Assembly: GCF_900114535.1 (NCBI RefSeq)
Contig: NZ_FOTK01000033.1
Location: 1 to 64,000 of the forward strand
DNA: 64,000 nucleotides
Direction of reading: 5' to 3'
Origin: Methylobacterium pseudosasicola
Lineage (GTDB): Bacteria > Pseudomonadota > Alphaproteobacteria > Rhizobiales > Beijerinckiaceae
A program made the position numbers and the translations under genes. The notes below the pieces were generated by a model. That model was not told the origin of the DNA. It made no database searches and saw only the letters and a program-made list of their open reading frames with translations. Positions 17,096 through 25,797 of this stretch are shown one piece after another. Numbering within the stretch: position 1 is the stretch's first letter; each line of letters begins with the position of its first letter.

Positions 17096-18151
17096 TCAGC
17101 CCTCTGGCGGTCCAATGGTGTCGGCCGCATGGGCCTCGCGGGACCCGAGCGGCTTCGGCTCCCCGGTCGTGCTATCGCGCGCCGTCTGACGTTCGATCTC
17201 GGCGTTCAATTTGGCCCCGAGAAGCACGATCACGACCGAGAACCAGATCCACGTCATGAACCCGACGCCCGCACCGAGCGAACCGTAGATCCTGTTGTAG
17301 CTGTCGAAGCTCGCCACGTACCAGGAGAACGAGACCGAGGCACAAACCCAGGAGACGGCCGCGGCGACGCCGCCCCAACTCACCCACCGCCACTTGGCCT
17401 CGCGCCGGCTGGGTCCGTACCGATACGTCACGGCAAGGCCGAGGCTGACGAGGATGAGCAGTCCTGGCCAGCGCACGAGGCGCAGCGCGACGTCCGTCAA
17501 CACGCCCAGACCGAGCTGATTAAGCGCGATGGGCAGAACGACGACCAAGCTGGTGGCCGTCAGGGCAAACAGGATGCCGCTGATCGTGAACAGGAAGGTC
17601 GTGGCGTAGAAGCGCACCAGCGAACGCTTTTCGCGCTCCCTGTAGATGACGTTGAGCGCATCGAAGAGGGCGCTCACGCCCGAATTCGCGCTCCAGAAAG
17701 CGATCACGACGCTCACCAACGAGGCCGTGCTGAGCGCACCGGTGCTCTGCTGGGCAACGCGTATGAGCTGGGCGGACAGGAGGTCGAGGACGCCGCTCGG
17801 CAGCACGCCCGTGAGGAGGCCCACATGCTGGCTGATGGCGTGTGGGTCGGAAAACAGACTGTAAACCGACACGATGGTCGCGAGGGCTGGGAAGGTCGCC
17901 AACAGGGTGAAGAAGGCGACGCCCCCGGCCGTGGCGAGGACGCGATCGCGCGGGAAGGAGTACAGGACCCTCAAAAGGACGTCCTTCCACCCCGTGGCCG
18001 GGATTTGGGCTGGATCGTCCGCGGTCCGACCGCGCCCGGGTTCGCGTGCCCGGCTCTGAGCGCGCGTGAGGCTTTTCGGGTCGGGCCGCCGCGTGCTGAC
18101 GGAGCGCCAATCCTCGCCCTCATCGTCGTCGTGGTTCTCGTCAGGGTTCAC
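17096..18151 (-). CDS. YihY/BrkB-family inner-membrane protein
   Basis: A 351-residue membrane protein. A charged cytoplasmic N terminus of about 60 residues (Asp/Glu- then Arg-rich) precedes the family core. The core has LATAGGVAFFTLLATFPALA, LVSVVIAFWSANSGVSALFDALNVIY, and four further hydrophobic segments, ending GSLGAGVGFMTWIWFSVVIV. Six transmembrane helices are expected. The family was once called ribonuclease BN by mistake; its transport or envelope role is still unclear. It stands alone between two operons, with its own upstream gap at 18152-18357. Confidence 0.9.
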   Translation of the reverse strand: MNPDENHDDDEGEDWRSVSTRRPDPKSLTRAQSRAREPGRGRTADDPAQIPATGWKDVLLRVLYSFPRDRVLATAGGVAFFTLLATFPALATIVSVYSLFSDPHAISQHVGLLTGVLPSGVLDLLSAQLIRVAQQSTGALSTASLVSVVIAFWSANSGVSALFDALNVIYREREKRSLVRFYATTFLFTISGILFALTATSLVVVLPIALNQLGLGVLTDVALRLVRWPGLLILVSLGLAVTYRYGPSRREAKWRWVSWGGVAAAVSWVCASVSFSWYVASFDSYNRIYGSLGAGVGFMTWIWFSVVIVLLGAKLNAEIERQTARDSTTGEPKPLGSREAHAADTIGPPEG

Positions 18152-18357
18152 ACGGGATCCTGCGCGGCGGTTTACCCGGGCGCACTATGCGCCGTCCGGG
18201 CGTGGCGCCAACCGGATTGGCTGTTTCGCGGTATCCCAGAGCGGACATTCGGCTTAGCGCCCACATCAGTCATCGCGATGGCCCCCCAACGGTCGCGATA
18301 AGCGGACACGGGGCCAATCCGGCCGCCACGAGCGAAACCAGCGATCGCTTGCGACCG

Positions 18358-19299
18358 TCAGGCGAAGCCGTAGAGGCGGCCCGGATTGTCGACCAGGATC
18401 CGCTTTCGCGAGCCTTCATCGGGCGCCCATTCGGCGAGGAGGTCGAGGAGCACGGCGTCATCGGGCTTTCCATCCGACGGCGCAGTGGGATGCGGCCAGT
18501 CGCTGCCCCAGACGAGGCGCTCGGGGGCGAGCGCTACGTAGGCGCGTGCCAGCCGGCCGCGATCCGCATAGGTCGGCGGCCCGACCTTCGAGAGAATGTA
18601 GGCGCCGGTCAGTTTCACCCAGGCGCCGTTCTTCTCGATCAGGTCCGCGATCACGCGAAAGCCCGGATGGTCGGGGCCAGCGGGCTCCGGCAGGTGGCCC
18701 ATATGGTCGAACACCACCGGCACCGGCATGCCCTTCAGCGTGTCGGCCAGCTCGACGATCTTGTCGCCGTCGGAGACGAGCTGAATGTGCCAGCCGAGAT
18801 CGGCGATCTTTCGAGCGACCGGCACCATGTCGGTGATCGGCGCGCCGCCGGGCAGCCGCGTCCCGAACCGCACGCCGCGGATGCCGGCCGCGTCGAGGCG
18901 CTTCAATTCGTCGGCCGTCACGGAGGCGTCGAGCATCGCGATGCCACGGGCGGTCGGGCCGAATTCTTTCAGCGACTGGACGAGGAGCCGGTTGTCGGTG
19001 CCGTAGGTCGAGGGCTGCACGACCACGTGGCGCGTCAGGCCCAGGCGGCGCTGGAGCTGGCGGTAATCCTCGACGGTCGCGTCCGGCGGCCGCAGGGTGG
19101 CGCCGGGCGCGACCGGGAAGCGCGCATCGTAGATGTGGTGGTGGCAATCGGTGGCGTCCGGCGGTACCGCGAGCGTCGGACGCTCGGTCCCCGACGACCA
19201 GGGCACCGACTGCGCCGCGGCCGGCCGCATCCCGGCGCCGAGGGCGGCACCGGACAGCAGCGCCGCGAGATGGTCGCGGCGGGTCATCGATCGAGCCAT
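18358..19299 (-). CDS. Exported amidohydrolase (LigI/amidohydrolase-2-like)
   Basis: A 313-residue metal-dependent hydrolase with the TIM-barrel metal motif at the start of the mature part (DCHHHIYDARFPV) and a late WGSDWPHPTAP motif. The overall pattern resembles 2-pyrone-4,6-dicarboxylate lactonase (LigI). Unusually it begins with a signal-like sequence, MARSMTRRDHLAALLSG then ALGAGMRPAAAQ, whose twin arginine and hydrophobic run suggest Tat export. ATG 19299 is used; the frame is open further upstream but without homology. Last gene of the IclR-linked operon, 13 bases after the SMP-30 gene. It would hydrolyse a lactone or cyclic ester, possibly in the periplasm. Confidence 0.83.
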   Translation of the reverse strand: MARSMTRRDHLAALLSGAALGAGMRPAAAQSVPWSSGTERPTLAVPPDATDCHHHIYDARFPVAPGATLRPPDATVEDYRQLQRRLGLTRHVVVQPSTYGTDNRLLVQSLKEFGPTARGIAMLDASVTADELKRLDAAGIRGVRFGTRLPGGAPITDMVPVARKIADLGWHIQLVSDGDKIVELADTLKGMPVPVVFDHMGHLPEPAGPDHPGFRVIADLIEKNGAWVKLTGAYILSKVGPPTYADRGRLARAYVALAPERLVWGSDWPHPTAPSDGKPDDAVLLDLLAEWAPDEGSRKRILVDNPGRLYGFA

Positions 19300-19312
19300 C
19301 GTCCGGTCCCGT

Positions 19313-20233
19313 TCAGTGATGCGAGAAGAGGGTCTGGCCGGGGGCCGGCATCCGCGCGGTGAGGATGCTGCCCGTCTGGGATTCGGTGATGAACAGGGTG
19401 GCGCCGTCCGGCCCGCCATAGGCGACGTTGGTGGTCGAGATACCCGCAGGCGATCTGATCCGCAGGAGCGGCTCGGCCACCGGCGACAGGCGCCAGATCG
19501 ACCCGAACCCGGTATGGGCGACGATCAGGCAGCCCTCGGCATCCAGCGCGATGCCGTCCGGGCCGCCGAGGCCGCCGTGGAGCTGCGCGAACACGCCGAC
19601 CTTGACCACGAGGCCGCTCGCGTTGAGCGGGATGCGCCAGATCTGCTGGGCGCGGGTCACGGCGACGAACAGGCTGCCTATGGAATCGTCGATCACGATG
19701 CCGTTCGGGCTCGGCACGGTGTCGACGAGGCAGGTCAGCTCACCGGAGGGTCGCAGGCGATAGACCCGGCCGGTCGGGTCCTGCAGGCCGGTCTGGCCCT
19801 GGTCGGTGAAGTAGAGGTCGCCGTTCTGCGCGAAGGTGAGGTCGTTGACCCCGCGAAATCCCTCCGAGCCCGCATGCTCCAGGAACGGCGTCACCGCCCC
19901 CGTGTCGGGATCGAGCAGCATCAGGCCGCGCTTGTAGCAGGTGATGAAGATCCGCCCGTCCCAGTGGATCTTCATCCCGTTCGGCCAGCCGTCGTACTCG
20001 GCGACGAGCTCCCATTCTCCGGCTGTGTCGATGCGGAAGATCCGGCCGTACGGGATGTCCGTCACGTAGAGCCGGCCGGCGCGGTCGAAGACCGGTCCTT
20101 CGAGGAAGGAATCGATCGCGTGGCCGCCGCGGTTGGCATTGGCCCAGGCGGTCGGCCGGGGGTTGCGGAAGCGGTCGGGCAGCCGGGTGAAGATCTCAGC
20201 CGTCACGGTCGGCGGGGGCGCGAAGAATGACAT
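19313..20233 (-). CDS. SMP-30/gluconolactonase-family hydrolase
   Basis: A 306-residue six-bladed beta-propeller of the SMP-30/gluconolactonase/LRE family. It shows FLEGPVFDRAGRLYVTDIPYG near the N terminus, where the metal-binding Glu lies, repeated blade motifs, NDLTFAQNGDLYFTDQ, and SPNGIVIDDSIGSLFVAV. ATG 20233 gives the start MSFFAPPPTV. No signal peptide is evident. Such enzymes open sugar or aromatic-derived lactones. It lies 34 bases behind the MFS gene and just before the amidohydrolase, so two ring-opening hydrolases are encoded side by side. Confidence 0.88.
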   Translation of the reverse strand: MSFFAPPPTVTAEIFTRLPDRFRNPRPTAWANANRGGHAIDSFLEGPVFDRAGRLYVTDIPYGRIFRIDTAGEWELVAEYDGWPNGMKIHWDGRIFITCYKRGLMLLDPDTGAVTPFLEHAGSEGFRGVNDLTFAQNGDLYFTDQGQTGLQDPTGRVYRLRPSGELTCLVDTVPSPNGIVIDDSIGSLFVAVTRAQQIWRIPLNASGLVVKVGVFAQLHGGLGGPDGIALDAEGCLIVAHTGFGSIWRLSPVAEPLLRIRSPAGISTTNVAYGGPDGATLFITESQTGSILTARMPAPGQTLFSHH

Positions 20234-20267
20234 CGTTCGTCCTCGATGGGGGCTTGGCGGCTGGTGT

Positions 20268-21587
20268 TCAGGCAGGCACCGCCGCCGCCCGGGCCTCGCG
20301 GGCATAGGTGCGGCTGATCACGAGCACGCTGATCGCGGCGGCGGCGTCGAGCGCCGCGACCGGGAGCATGCCGAGGGGGAAGCTGCCCGTCGCATCCCGC
20401 ACGAGGCCGACGACGTTCACCATCAGGCCGCCGCCGATCAGGTTCGAGATGGCGTTGATCCCGGCGAGCCCGGCCGCCAGCGTCCCCGGCGACAGCCATC
20501 CGGCCGATAGCGCCCAGAACGGCCCCTTGAAGGCGTAGGCGCCGACGAGGGCGAAGGACACGGCCATGACCGCGGTCACGACGCCGCCGGTCAGGTTGAG
20601 ATACGACAGGCCGCCCGCCGCCAGCAGCAACGGGATGGCGGTGTGCCAGCGGCGCTCGCCCTGGCGGTCCGAGTGGCGGCCCCACAGCACCATCAGGATC
20701 GTGGCGATGCCGTAGGGGATCGCGTTGACGAAGCCGGTCTGCAGGTTGGTCAGCCCGAACGCCTTAATCATCTGCGGCTGCCACACCGACAGGACGCTGC
20801 CCGTCGCGGAGGCGCCCGAGCAGACCAGCGCCATGGTCAGGAAGTACTTGTTGCGCGCGAGCTGCCACAGGGAGATGTGGCCGATCGGCTTCTTGCGCGC
20901 CGCCTCCTCGTCGAGCCGCCCGACCAGCCAGGCGCGCTCGGCATCGCCGAGCCAGCGGGCGTCGCGCGGCCTGTCGGTCAGCACGAACAGGCAAGCGATG
21001 CCCAGCAGGACGGTGGGCACGCCCTCCAGCACGAACAGCCATTGCCAGCCCTTGAGGCCCAGCGCGCCGTCGAGTTCGAGCAGCATCACCGAGAGGGGCG
21101 AGCCGAAAAAGGTCGCGAGCGGGATCGAGACCGTGAAGGTCGCCATGATCCGGGCGCGGTAGGCGCTCGGCAGCCAGTAGGTGAGGTACAGAATCGCGCC
21201 GGGGAAGAACCCGGCCTCCGCCGCGCCGAGGACGAAGCGCATCGCGTAGAGGGAATACGGGCCGGTCACGAGCGCCATGCCCATGGTGACGAAGCCCCAG
21301 GTGATCATGATTCGGGCGATCCAGCGCCGGGCGCCGACTCGTTGCAGGGCGAGATTGCTCGGGACTTCGACCAAAAAATACGAGACGAAGAACAGGCTCG
21401 CCGCGAACCCGAACATCGCCGGCGTCAGGCCGAGGTCGTGGTTCATCTGCAGGGCAGCGAAGCCGACATTCACCCGGTCGAGCAGGGCGCAGAAGTAGCA
21501 GATCATCAGGAACGGCACGAGCCGCAGAATGACCCGGCGCATCGTCGCCTGTTCCAGCGGATGCGCGGTGTGCTCGGAGACGCTCAC
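20268..21587 (-). CDS. MFS transporter, anion:cation symporter (ACS) type
   Basis: A 439-residue, 12-helix transporter of the ACS family, which carries organic anions such as phthalate, tartrate or hexuronates. Evidence includes RVNVGFAALQMNHDLGLTP in the first loop, WIARIMITWGFV, a long central loop (TDRPRDARWLGDAERAWL) and repeated SDRQGERR-like A-motif residues. It lies between the RraA-like gene and the SMP-30 gene. It is related to the carrier at 23405, so the operon has two substrate carriers of the same family. Confidence 0.9.
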   Translation of the reverse strand: MSVSEHTAHPLEQATMRRVILRLVPFLMICYFCALLDRVNVGFAALQMNHDLGLTPAMFGFAASLFFVSYFLVEVPSNLALQRVGARRWIARIMITWGFVTMGMALVTGPYSLYAMRFVLGAAEAGFFPGAILYLTYWLPSAYRARIMATFTVSIPLATFFGSPLSVMLLELDGALGLKGWQWLFVLEGVPTVLLGIACLFVLTDRPRDARWLGDAERAWLVGRLDEEAARKKPIGHISLWQLARNKYFLTMALVCSGASATGSVLSVWQPQMIKAFGLTNLQTGFVNAIPYGIATILMVLWGRHSDRQGERRWHTAIPLLLAAGGLSYLNLTGGVVTAVMAVSFALVGAYAFKGPFWALSAGWLSPGTLAAGLAGINAISNLIGGGLMVNVVGLVRDATGSFPLGMLPVAALDAAAAISVLVISRTYAREARAAAVPA

Positions 21588-21669
21588 GTCCAGACCTCCC
21601 GGTGCTGTGAGATGCGGCTCGCGCGACGTCCCGCGCCCCCGAGCCTTTGTGGTGCGGTTCTGCGGAGGA

Positions 21670-22350
21670 TCAGGCCCCCTCGCAGCCCGCCTCCTTGAGG
21701 GCGCGCTCGACCCAAGAGCGGTCCACGGTGCCGGCCTTGATGGCCGCCATGGTCTTGGCCTCGCCCTGCTGCTTCTTGTCGGCGGCGGCGCAGACTCCCT
21801 CGGTCTGGTCGAAGGGCACGCAGATGAAGCCGTCGTCGTCGCCGACGATCAGGTCGCCCGGCTCGATGACCATGCCGTCGATGGCGATGGTGGCGTTCAC
21901 CTCGCCCGGTCCGTTCTTGTAGGGGCCCCGATGAGTGATGCCGGCGGCGTAGACCGGGAACGGGCCGGACCGGATCCAGCCGTAATCGCGCACGGCCCCG
22001 TTCACGACGACGCCGGCGACGCCGACATGCTGCGCCTGCGACAGCATCAGCTCGCCGATGATGGCGTTGGTCAGGTCGCCGCCGGCATCGATGACGAGGA
22101 CGTCGCCGGCCTGCGCGCGGTTGAGGGCGGCATGCACCATCAGGTTGTCGCCGGGGCGCGACCGGACGGTGAGGGCGACGCCGCACATCACGCCGCCGGC
22201 ATGGAGCGGCCGCAGGCGCGGGCCGCCATGCGCCATGCGGTTCATGGAATCGCTGATATTGGCGACCGCGATGCCCTTGAACCTCTCGACGGTGGCGGCG
22301 TCGACCGTGCGGGCGCGCGGGTGGATCTTGAATCCGATGGTCATGGTCAT
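21670..22350 (-). CDS. RraA / HMG-CHA-aldolase-like protein
   Basis: A 226-residue protein of the RraA-like family, which includes 4-hydroxy-4-methyl-2-oxoglutarate (HMG/CHA) aldolases. Seen: NISDSMNRMAHGGPRLRPL, a GDNLMVHAAL loop, AGDVLVIDAGGDLTNAIIG, and the G-x20-R-D active-site segment ending NGAVRDYGWIRSG. The family motif continues R-D-x2-E/D, and here the acidic residue is replaced by Trp. The reaction may therefore differ from aldol cleavage. ATG 22350 follows CAGGAGCAG. In the operon it sits between the dehydrogenase-like gene and an MFS carrier. Confidence 0.82.
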   Translation of the reverse strand: MTMTIGFKIHPRARTVDAATVERFKGIAVANISDSMNRMAHGGPRLRPLHAGGVMCGVALTVRSRPGDNLMVHAALNRAQAGDVLVIDAGGDLTNAIIGELMLSQAQHVGVAGVVVNGAVRDYGWIRSGPFPVYAAGITHRGPYKNGPGEVNATIAIDGMVIEPGDLIVGDDDGFICVPFDQTEGVCAAADKKQQGEAKTMAAIKAGTVDRSWVERALKEAGCEGA

Positions 22351-22385
22351 TCTGCTCCTGCGATCGGCGGAATGGCGGGAAACGG

Positions 22386-23300
22386 TCAGCCCTGCCCGAC
22401 GGGCTTCAGGCCGGCCTTGAGCACCATGGCGTCGAGAGCCTCCTGGTAGGTCCGGGGCACCACGCCCTTGAAGTGGTCCTTGAGGCCGAGGCTCTCCTTC
22501 CAGCGCAGGCGCTGAGCGACGGCACGCGCCATGATCGGCTCGACGCCGGCATCGGCGACCGCATCCGCCGACATCTCCAGTTCCTCGGCGCGGCGCTTGG
22601 CGTGGATCACCCCGGACGGGGTCAGGCTTTGGACCGTGTCCATCCACGGCCGGGCCAGGGTCTTGGACGCGGAGGCGAGAACGACCTCGTCGATTCCGTA
22701 TTGCCGGGCCGCGAGCAGCATCTCGTCGGTGAGGGCCTCGATCCCCTTGATGAGGACCGAGCGGATGATCTTGATGCCCGAGGCCGTGCCCAGCACCGGA
22801 CCGGTGAACTCGATCTGCATCCCCCAGGGTACGAGGAGGTCGCGCACCCGCTCGCCGGCCGGGCCGCTCGACAGCATGCGCATCGCGTAGCCGTGCAGCG
22901 GCGTGCCTTCGATCGACCCGTCGCCCAGCAGCGCGCCGCTCGCCTCGAGCGTCCGCGCGACGCCCTGCTTGATTTTCGGGGTCGCGGAGGCGAAGTCGAG
23001 GAAGTTGTGTCGGCGTGTCAGAACCGGGGCGAAGGCGTCCGCGCTCTCCAGCGAGGCGGCCCCCGGGGTGACGCTGACGATCAGGTCGGCCGCCTCGGCG
23101 AGCTCGCCGTTCGAGCGGACGAGGGTGACACCGGCCTCCTTCGCCCGCGCCTGGATGAGATCCGCGAACGGTCCGTCGAACGCGTACTTGTCGTAGCAGG
23201 CGATGGCGTCGAGACCGGCCCCGCGCAGGCCGGCGCCGAGCGTGCTGCCGATTTCGCCGTAGCCGACGAGGCCCAGCCTGAACTGCGTGCGGTCTGCCAT
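22386..23300 (-). CDS. NAD(P)-dependent 6-phosphogluconate-dehydrogenase-like oxidoreductase (DUF1932)
   Basis: A 304-residue oxidoreductase with an N-terminal Rossmann fold (RLGLVGYGEIGSTLGAGLRG, a GxGxxG motif at about 11-16). The C-terminal helical half has GTASGIKIIRSVLIKGIEAL and ends in a DUF1932-type region. This architecture belongs to beta-hydroxyacid dehydrogenases of unknown substrate, often next to RraA-like genes. Here the two genes are 36 bases apart in the same operon, which supports a shared hydroxy- or oxo-acid pathway. Confidence 0.83.
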   Translation of the reverse strand: MADRTQFRLGLVGYGEIGSTLGAGLRGAGLDAIACYDKYAFDGPFADLIQARAKEAGVTLVRSNGELAEAADLIVSVTPGAASLESADAFAPVLTRRHNFLDFASATPKIKQGVARTLEASGALLGDGSIEGTPLHGYAMRMLSSGPAGERVRDLLVPWGMQIEFTGPVLGTASGIKIIRSVLIKGIEALTDEMLLAARQYGIDEVVLASASKTLARPWMDTVQSLTPSGVIHAKRRAEELEMSADAVADAGVEPIMARAVAQRLRWKESLGLKDHFKGVVPRTYQEALDAMVLKAGLKPVGQG

Positions 23301-23404
23301 GGAAAACTCCTGTCCGGGCTAGGCTTGGATGGGGGCCGGCATCGGGCCGGCGGCCAAGGGGTCGTGATGAAGCGGTGCGGGTGCGGGACGCGCGATCACG
23401 GCGG

Positions 23405-24739
23405 TCAGGCCGGAACCGCCGCGAGGAGTCCGTCCCGGCGGACCTGCCGGCCGAAGGCCAGCATCAGCATCGCGCCGAGGAGGAGAATTCCGCCGACCGC
23501 CAGCAGCGGCGCCGTGAACCCGCCCGAGAGGTCGCGCACGAGGCCGATCAGATAGGGACCGGCGAAGCCGCCGAGATTGCCGACCGAGACGATCATCGCG
23601 ATCCCGCCCGCCGCCGCGCGGCCGGTGAGGAAGCCCGAAGGCACCGCCCAGAAGGTCGCCACGAACGAGTTGATGCCCATCACGGCGACGCAGAGCGCCG
23701 CGATGGTGAGGAGCGGCGTGGGCGTGAGCGCGCTCGCCACCAGCGCGGCGGCGCCGACGAACAGCGAGATGGCCGGATAGACCGTGCGGTCGCTGCCCCG
23801 GTCCGACAGTCGGCCCCACACCACCATCGCCACCGCGCCGCAGAGGTAGGGGATCGCGGTCACGAACCCGACCGCGGAGGTCGCGAGGCCGAGCTGCTTG
23901 ATGATCTGCGGCAGCCAGAGACCGATGCCGAGCGAGCCGATGATCGCGCAGAAATTGATGGCCGCCAGCAACAGGACTCGCGGATTGCGTAGCGCCTGGG
24001 CCAGGGTGAGCGGATGCTTCTTCTCGATCTCCGCCTTCTCGGCGGCGAGCCTTGCGACAAGGACCTCGCGCTCGGCGGCCGACAGCCACGTCGCCTTCTC
24101 GGGCCGGTCGGTCAGCACGAACAGGCAGACGACGCCGAGGACGATGGCCGGCACAGCTTCGAGGATGAGCAGCCACTGCCAGCCCGCGAGGCCGAGGCCT
24201 TCGAGCTGCACCAGCGCCCCGGAGATCGGCGACCCGATGATGTTGGCCACCGGAATGCCGAGCAGGAACAGGGCGGTGGCCCGCGCCCGGACCGCGGAGG
24301 GAAACCACAGGCTCAGGTAGAGGAAGACGCCGGGTACGAAGCCCGCCTCACCGAGGCCGAGCAGGAACCGCGCGATGCCGAACTGAATGGGACCGGTCAC
24401 GAAGGCCGTCGCGGCCGAGACCATGCCCCAGGTGATCATGATCCGGGCAATCCAGAGCCGCGCCCCGACCCGCATCATGATCAGGTTGCTCGGGATCTCG
24501 GCGATGAAATAGCCGAGGAAGAACAATCCGGCACCGATGCCGAACGACGTCGCGGTCAGCCCAATATGCGCGTTCATCGTGAGCGCGGCGAAGCCGACAT
24601 TCACGCGGTCCAGATAGCTGACGACGTAGCATACGAAGAGGAACGGCAGGATTCGCCGCATCATCTTTCCGTAGAGGCGCCGCTCATCGACCGCGGGGGC
24701 CGAAGCGCGGGTCGGCTCGGCCGATTGCCCTCGCATCAT
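23405..24739 (-). CDS. MFS transporter, ACS type; first gene of the IclR-linked operon
   Basis: A 444-residue 12-helix carrier. It shows RVNVGFAALTMNAHIGLTA, IAEIPSNLIMMRVGARLWIA and the central loop TDRPEKATWLSAAEREVL, matching the carrier at 20268 in plan. A GGGAGTAG site lies a few bases upstream of ATG 24739. It is the first gene after the palindrome at 24765-24779 and is divergent from the IclR regulator, so it is probably the most directly regulated gene. The substrate is probably an organic acid. Confidence 0.9.
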   Translation of the reverse strand: MMRGQSAEPTRASAPAVDERRLYGKMMRRILPFLFVCYVVSYLDRVNVGFAALTMNAHIGLTATSFGIGAGLFFLGYFIAEIPSNLIMMRVGARLWIARIMITWGMVSAATAFVTGPIQFGIARFLLGLGEAGFVPGVFLYLSLWFPSAVRARATALFLLGIPVANIIGSPISGALVQLEGLGLAGWQWLLILEAVPAIVLGVVCLFVLTDRPEKATWLSAAEREVLVARLAAEKAEIEKKHPLTLAQALRNPRVLLLAAINFCAIIGSLGIGLWLPQIIKQLGLATSAVGFVTAIPYLCGAVAMVVWGRLSDRGSDRTVYPAISLFVGAAALVASALTPTPLLTIAALCVAVMGINSFVATFWAVPSGFLTGRAAAGGIAMIVSVGNLGGFAGPYLIGLVRDLSGGFTAPLLAVGGILLLGAMLMLAFGRQVRRDGLLAAVPA

Positions 24740-24764
24740 CGCGTCTACTCCCGTATTGCCATTT

Positions 24765-24779
24765 TGAAACGGCGTTTCA
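24765..24779. promoter_or_regulatory. Inverted repeat, candidate IclR operator
   Basis: Seven-base arms TGAAACG and CGTTTCA flank one central base in the 184-base gap between the divergent MFS and IclR genes. IclR-family proteins commonly bind such short A/T-edged palindromes containing TGAAA and TTTCA, and this is the only good one in the gap. It lies 26 bases from the MFS start and 145 from the regulator start. That binding is a prediction. Confidence 0.55.
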
Positions 24780-24923
24780 TTTTAAATCGCTCAAAGCGTC
24801 GGACGTGTCAACGCGGCCCCCCCCCCATGAACGACGATCCCGCGTCACGGCTTGGTGAGCGGCGGTGTCATCAGTATGGATCGCGCGTCCCCGTCATCGT
24901 GACGATCGAGCGAGCGCGACCCC

Positions 24924-25628
24924 ATGCCGAAGGAGGCTCGAACGAGGCCGAAGCTCGAAGGCGTTGCCTCGGCCGACCGGGTGCTGACGGTGCTGACCGC
25001 GTTCCGGCGGGGCGATGACGCCCTGGAACTCTCCGAACTGGCCAACCGCACGGCGCTCGTGAAGAGCACGATCATGCGGCTCTGCATCTCGCTGGAGAAG
25101 TTCGATCTGATCGAGCGCCTGGACGACGGCCGCTACCGTCTCGGCGTCGAGGCCGCCCGCATCGGCTCGGTCTATCAGCAATCCTTCGCGCTGGAGGAGC
25201 GGATCGTCCCCGTTCTGGAGCGGCTTGCCGCCGAGTCCCTGGAGACGGCCTCGTTCTACATCCGCCGCGGCAACCAGCGGCTCTGCCTCTTCCGGGCGGA
25301 CTCGCCGTCGCCGCTGCGCATGAACGTCCGTCCGGGCGACATGCGGCCGATGGATGAATCCGCCATCGCCCAAGTCTTGAGAACATTCGGCGATCGGCGC
25401 GCCTCGGACAGGATCGCGATCCAGCTTCCCCTCTACACGTCGGGCATCACCGACCCGCACGTCGCCTCGCTCGCCATGCCGGTGTTCGGCACAGAGCGAC
25501 GGCTCATCGGCGCCCTCGCGCTCTCCGGGCCCTCGTCGCGTCTCAGCGCGGACCGCGCCGCAGCCCTGAAAGCTCCGCTGCGCGAGGCCGGGGAGCGGTT
25601 ATCGTCCGAGCTCGGCGCGCAGCTCTGA
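24924..25628 (+). CDS. IclR-family transcriptional regulator
   Basis: A 234-residue regulator with an N-terminal winged helix (ASADRVLTVLTAFRRG, then LSELANRTALVKSTIMRL) at about 15-75. The C-terminal effector domain has VHGASFY-like ETASFYIRRGNQRLCLF and ends VFGTERRLIGALALSGPSSRL. It is divergent from the operon 24739-18358, separated by an operator-like palindrome. It presumably senses a catabolite of that operon, either repressing or activating it. Its own promoter also lies in that gap. Confidence 0.9.
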   Translation: MPKEARTRPKLEGVASADRVLTVLTAFRRGDDALELSELANRTALVKSTIMRLCISLEKFDLIERLDDGRYRLGVEAARIGSVYQQSFALEERIVPVLERLAAESLETASFYIRRGNQRLCLFRADSPSPLRMNVRPGDMRPMDESAIAQVLRTFGDRRASDRIAIQLPLYTSGITDPHVASLAMPVFGTERRLIGALALSGPSSRLSADRAAALKAPLREAGERLSSELGAQL

Positions 25629-25797
25629 CAGCATCGCATGGCGCCGGAGTGCGCTTGAACGTAAAGGCCGCCCTTCATCAGGAGCCGACCGCTGTTCCTG
25701 TCCGCTTCGCTGCGTCCGCGCCGGCAAGCGGCCCTTTTGCTATCGGCCAACTCCGGTCGACCAATTTGCGCCCATAGCCGTCATTGAGCCGAAGCCA

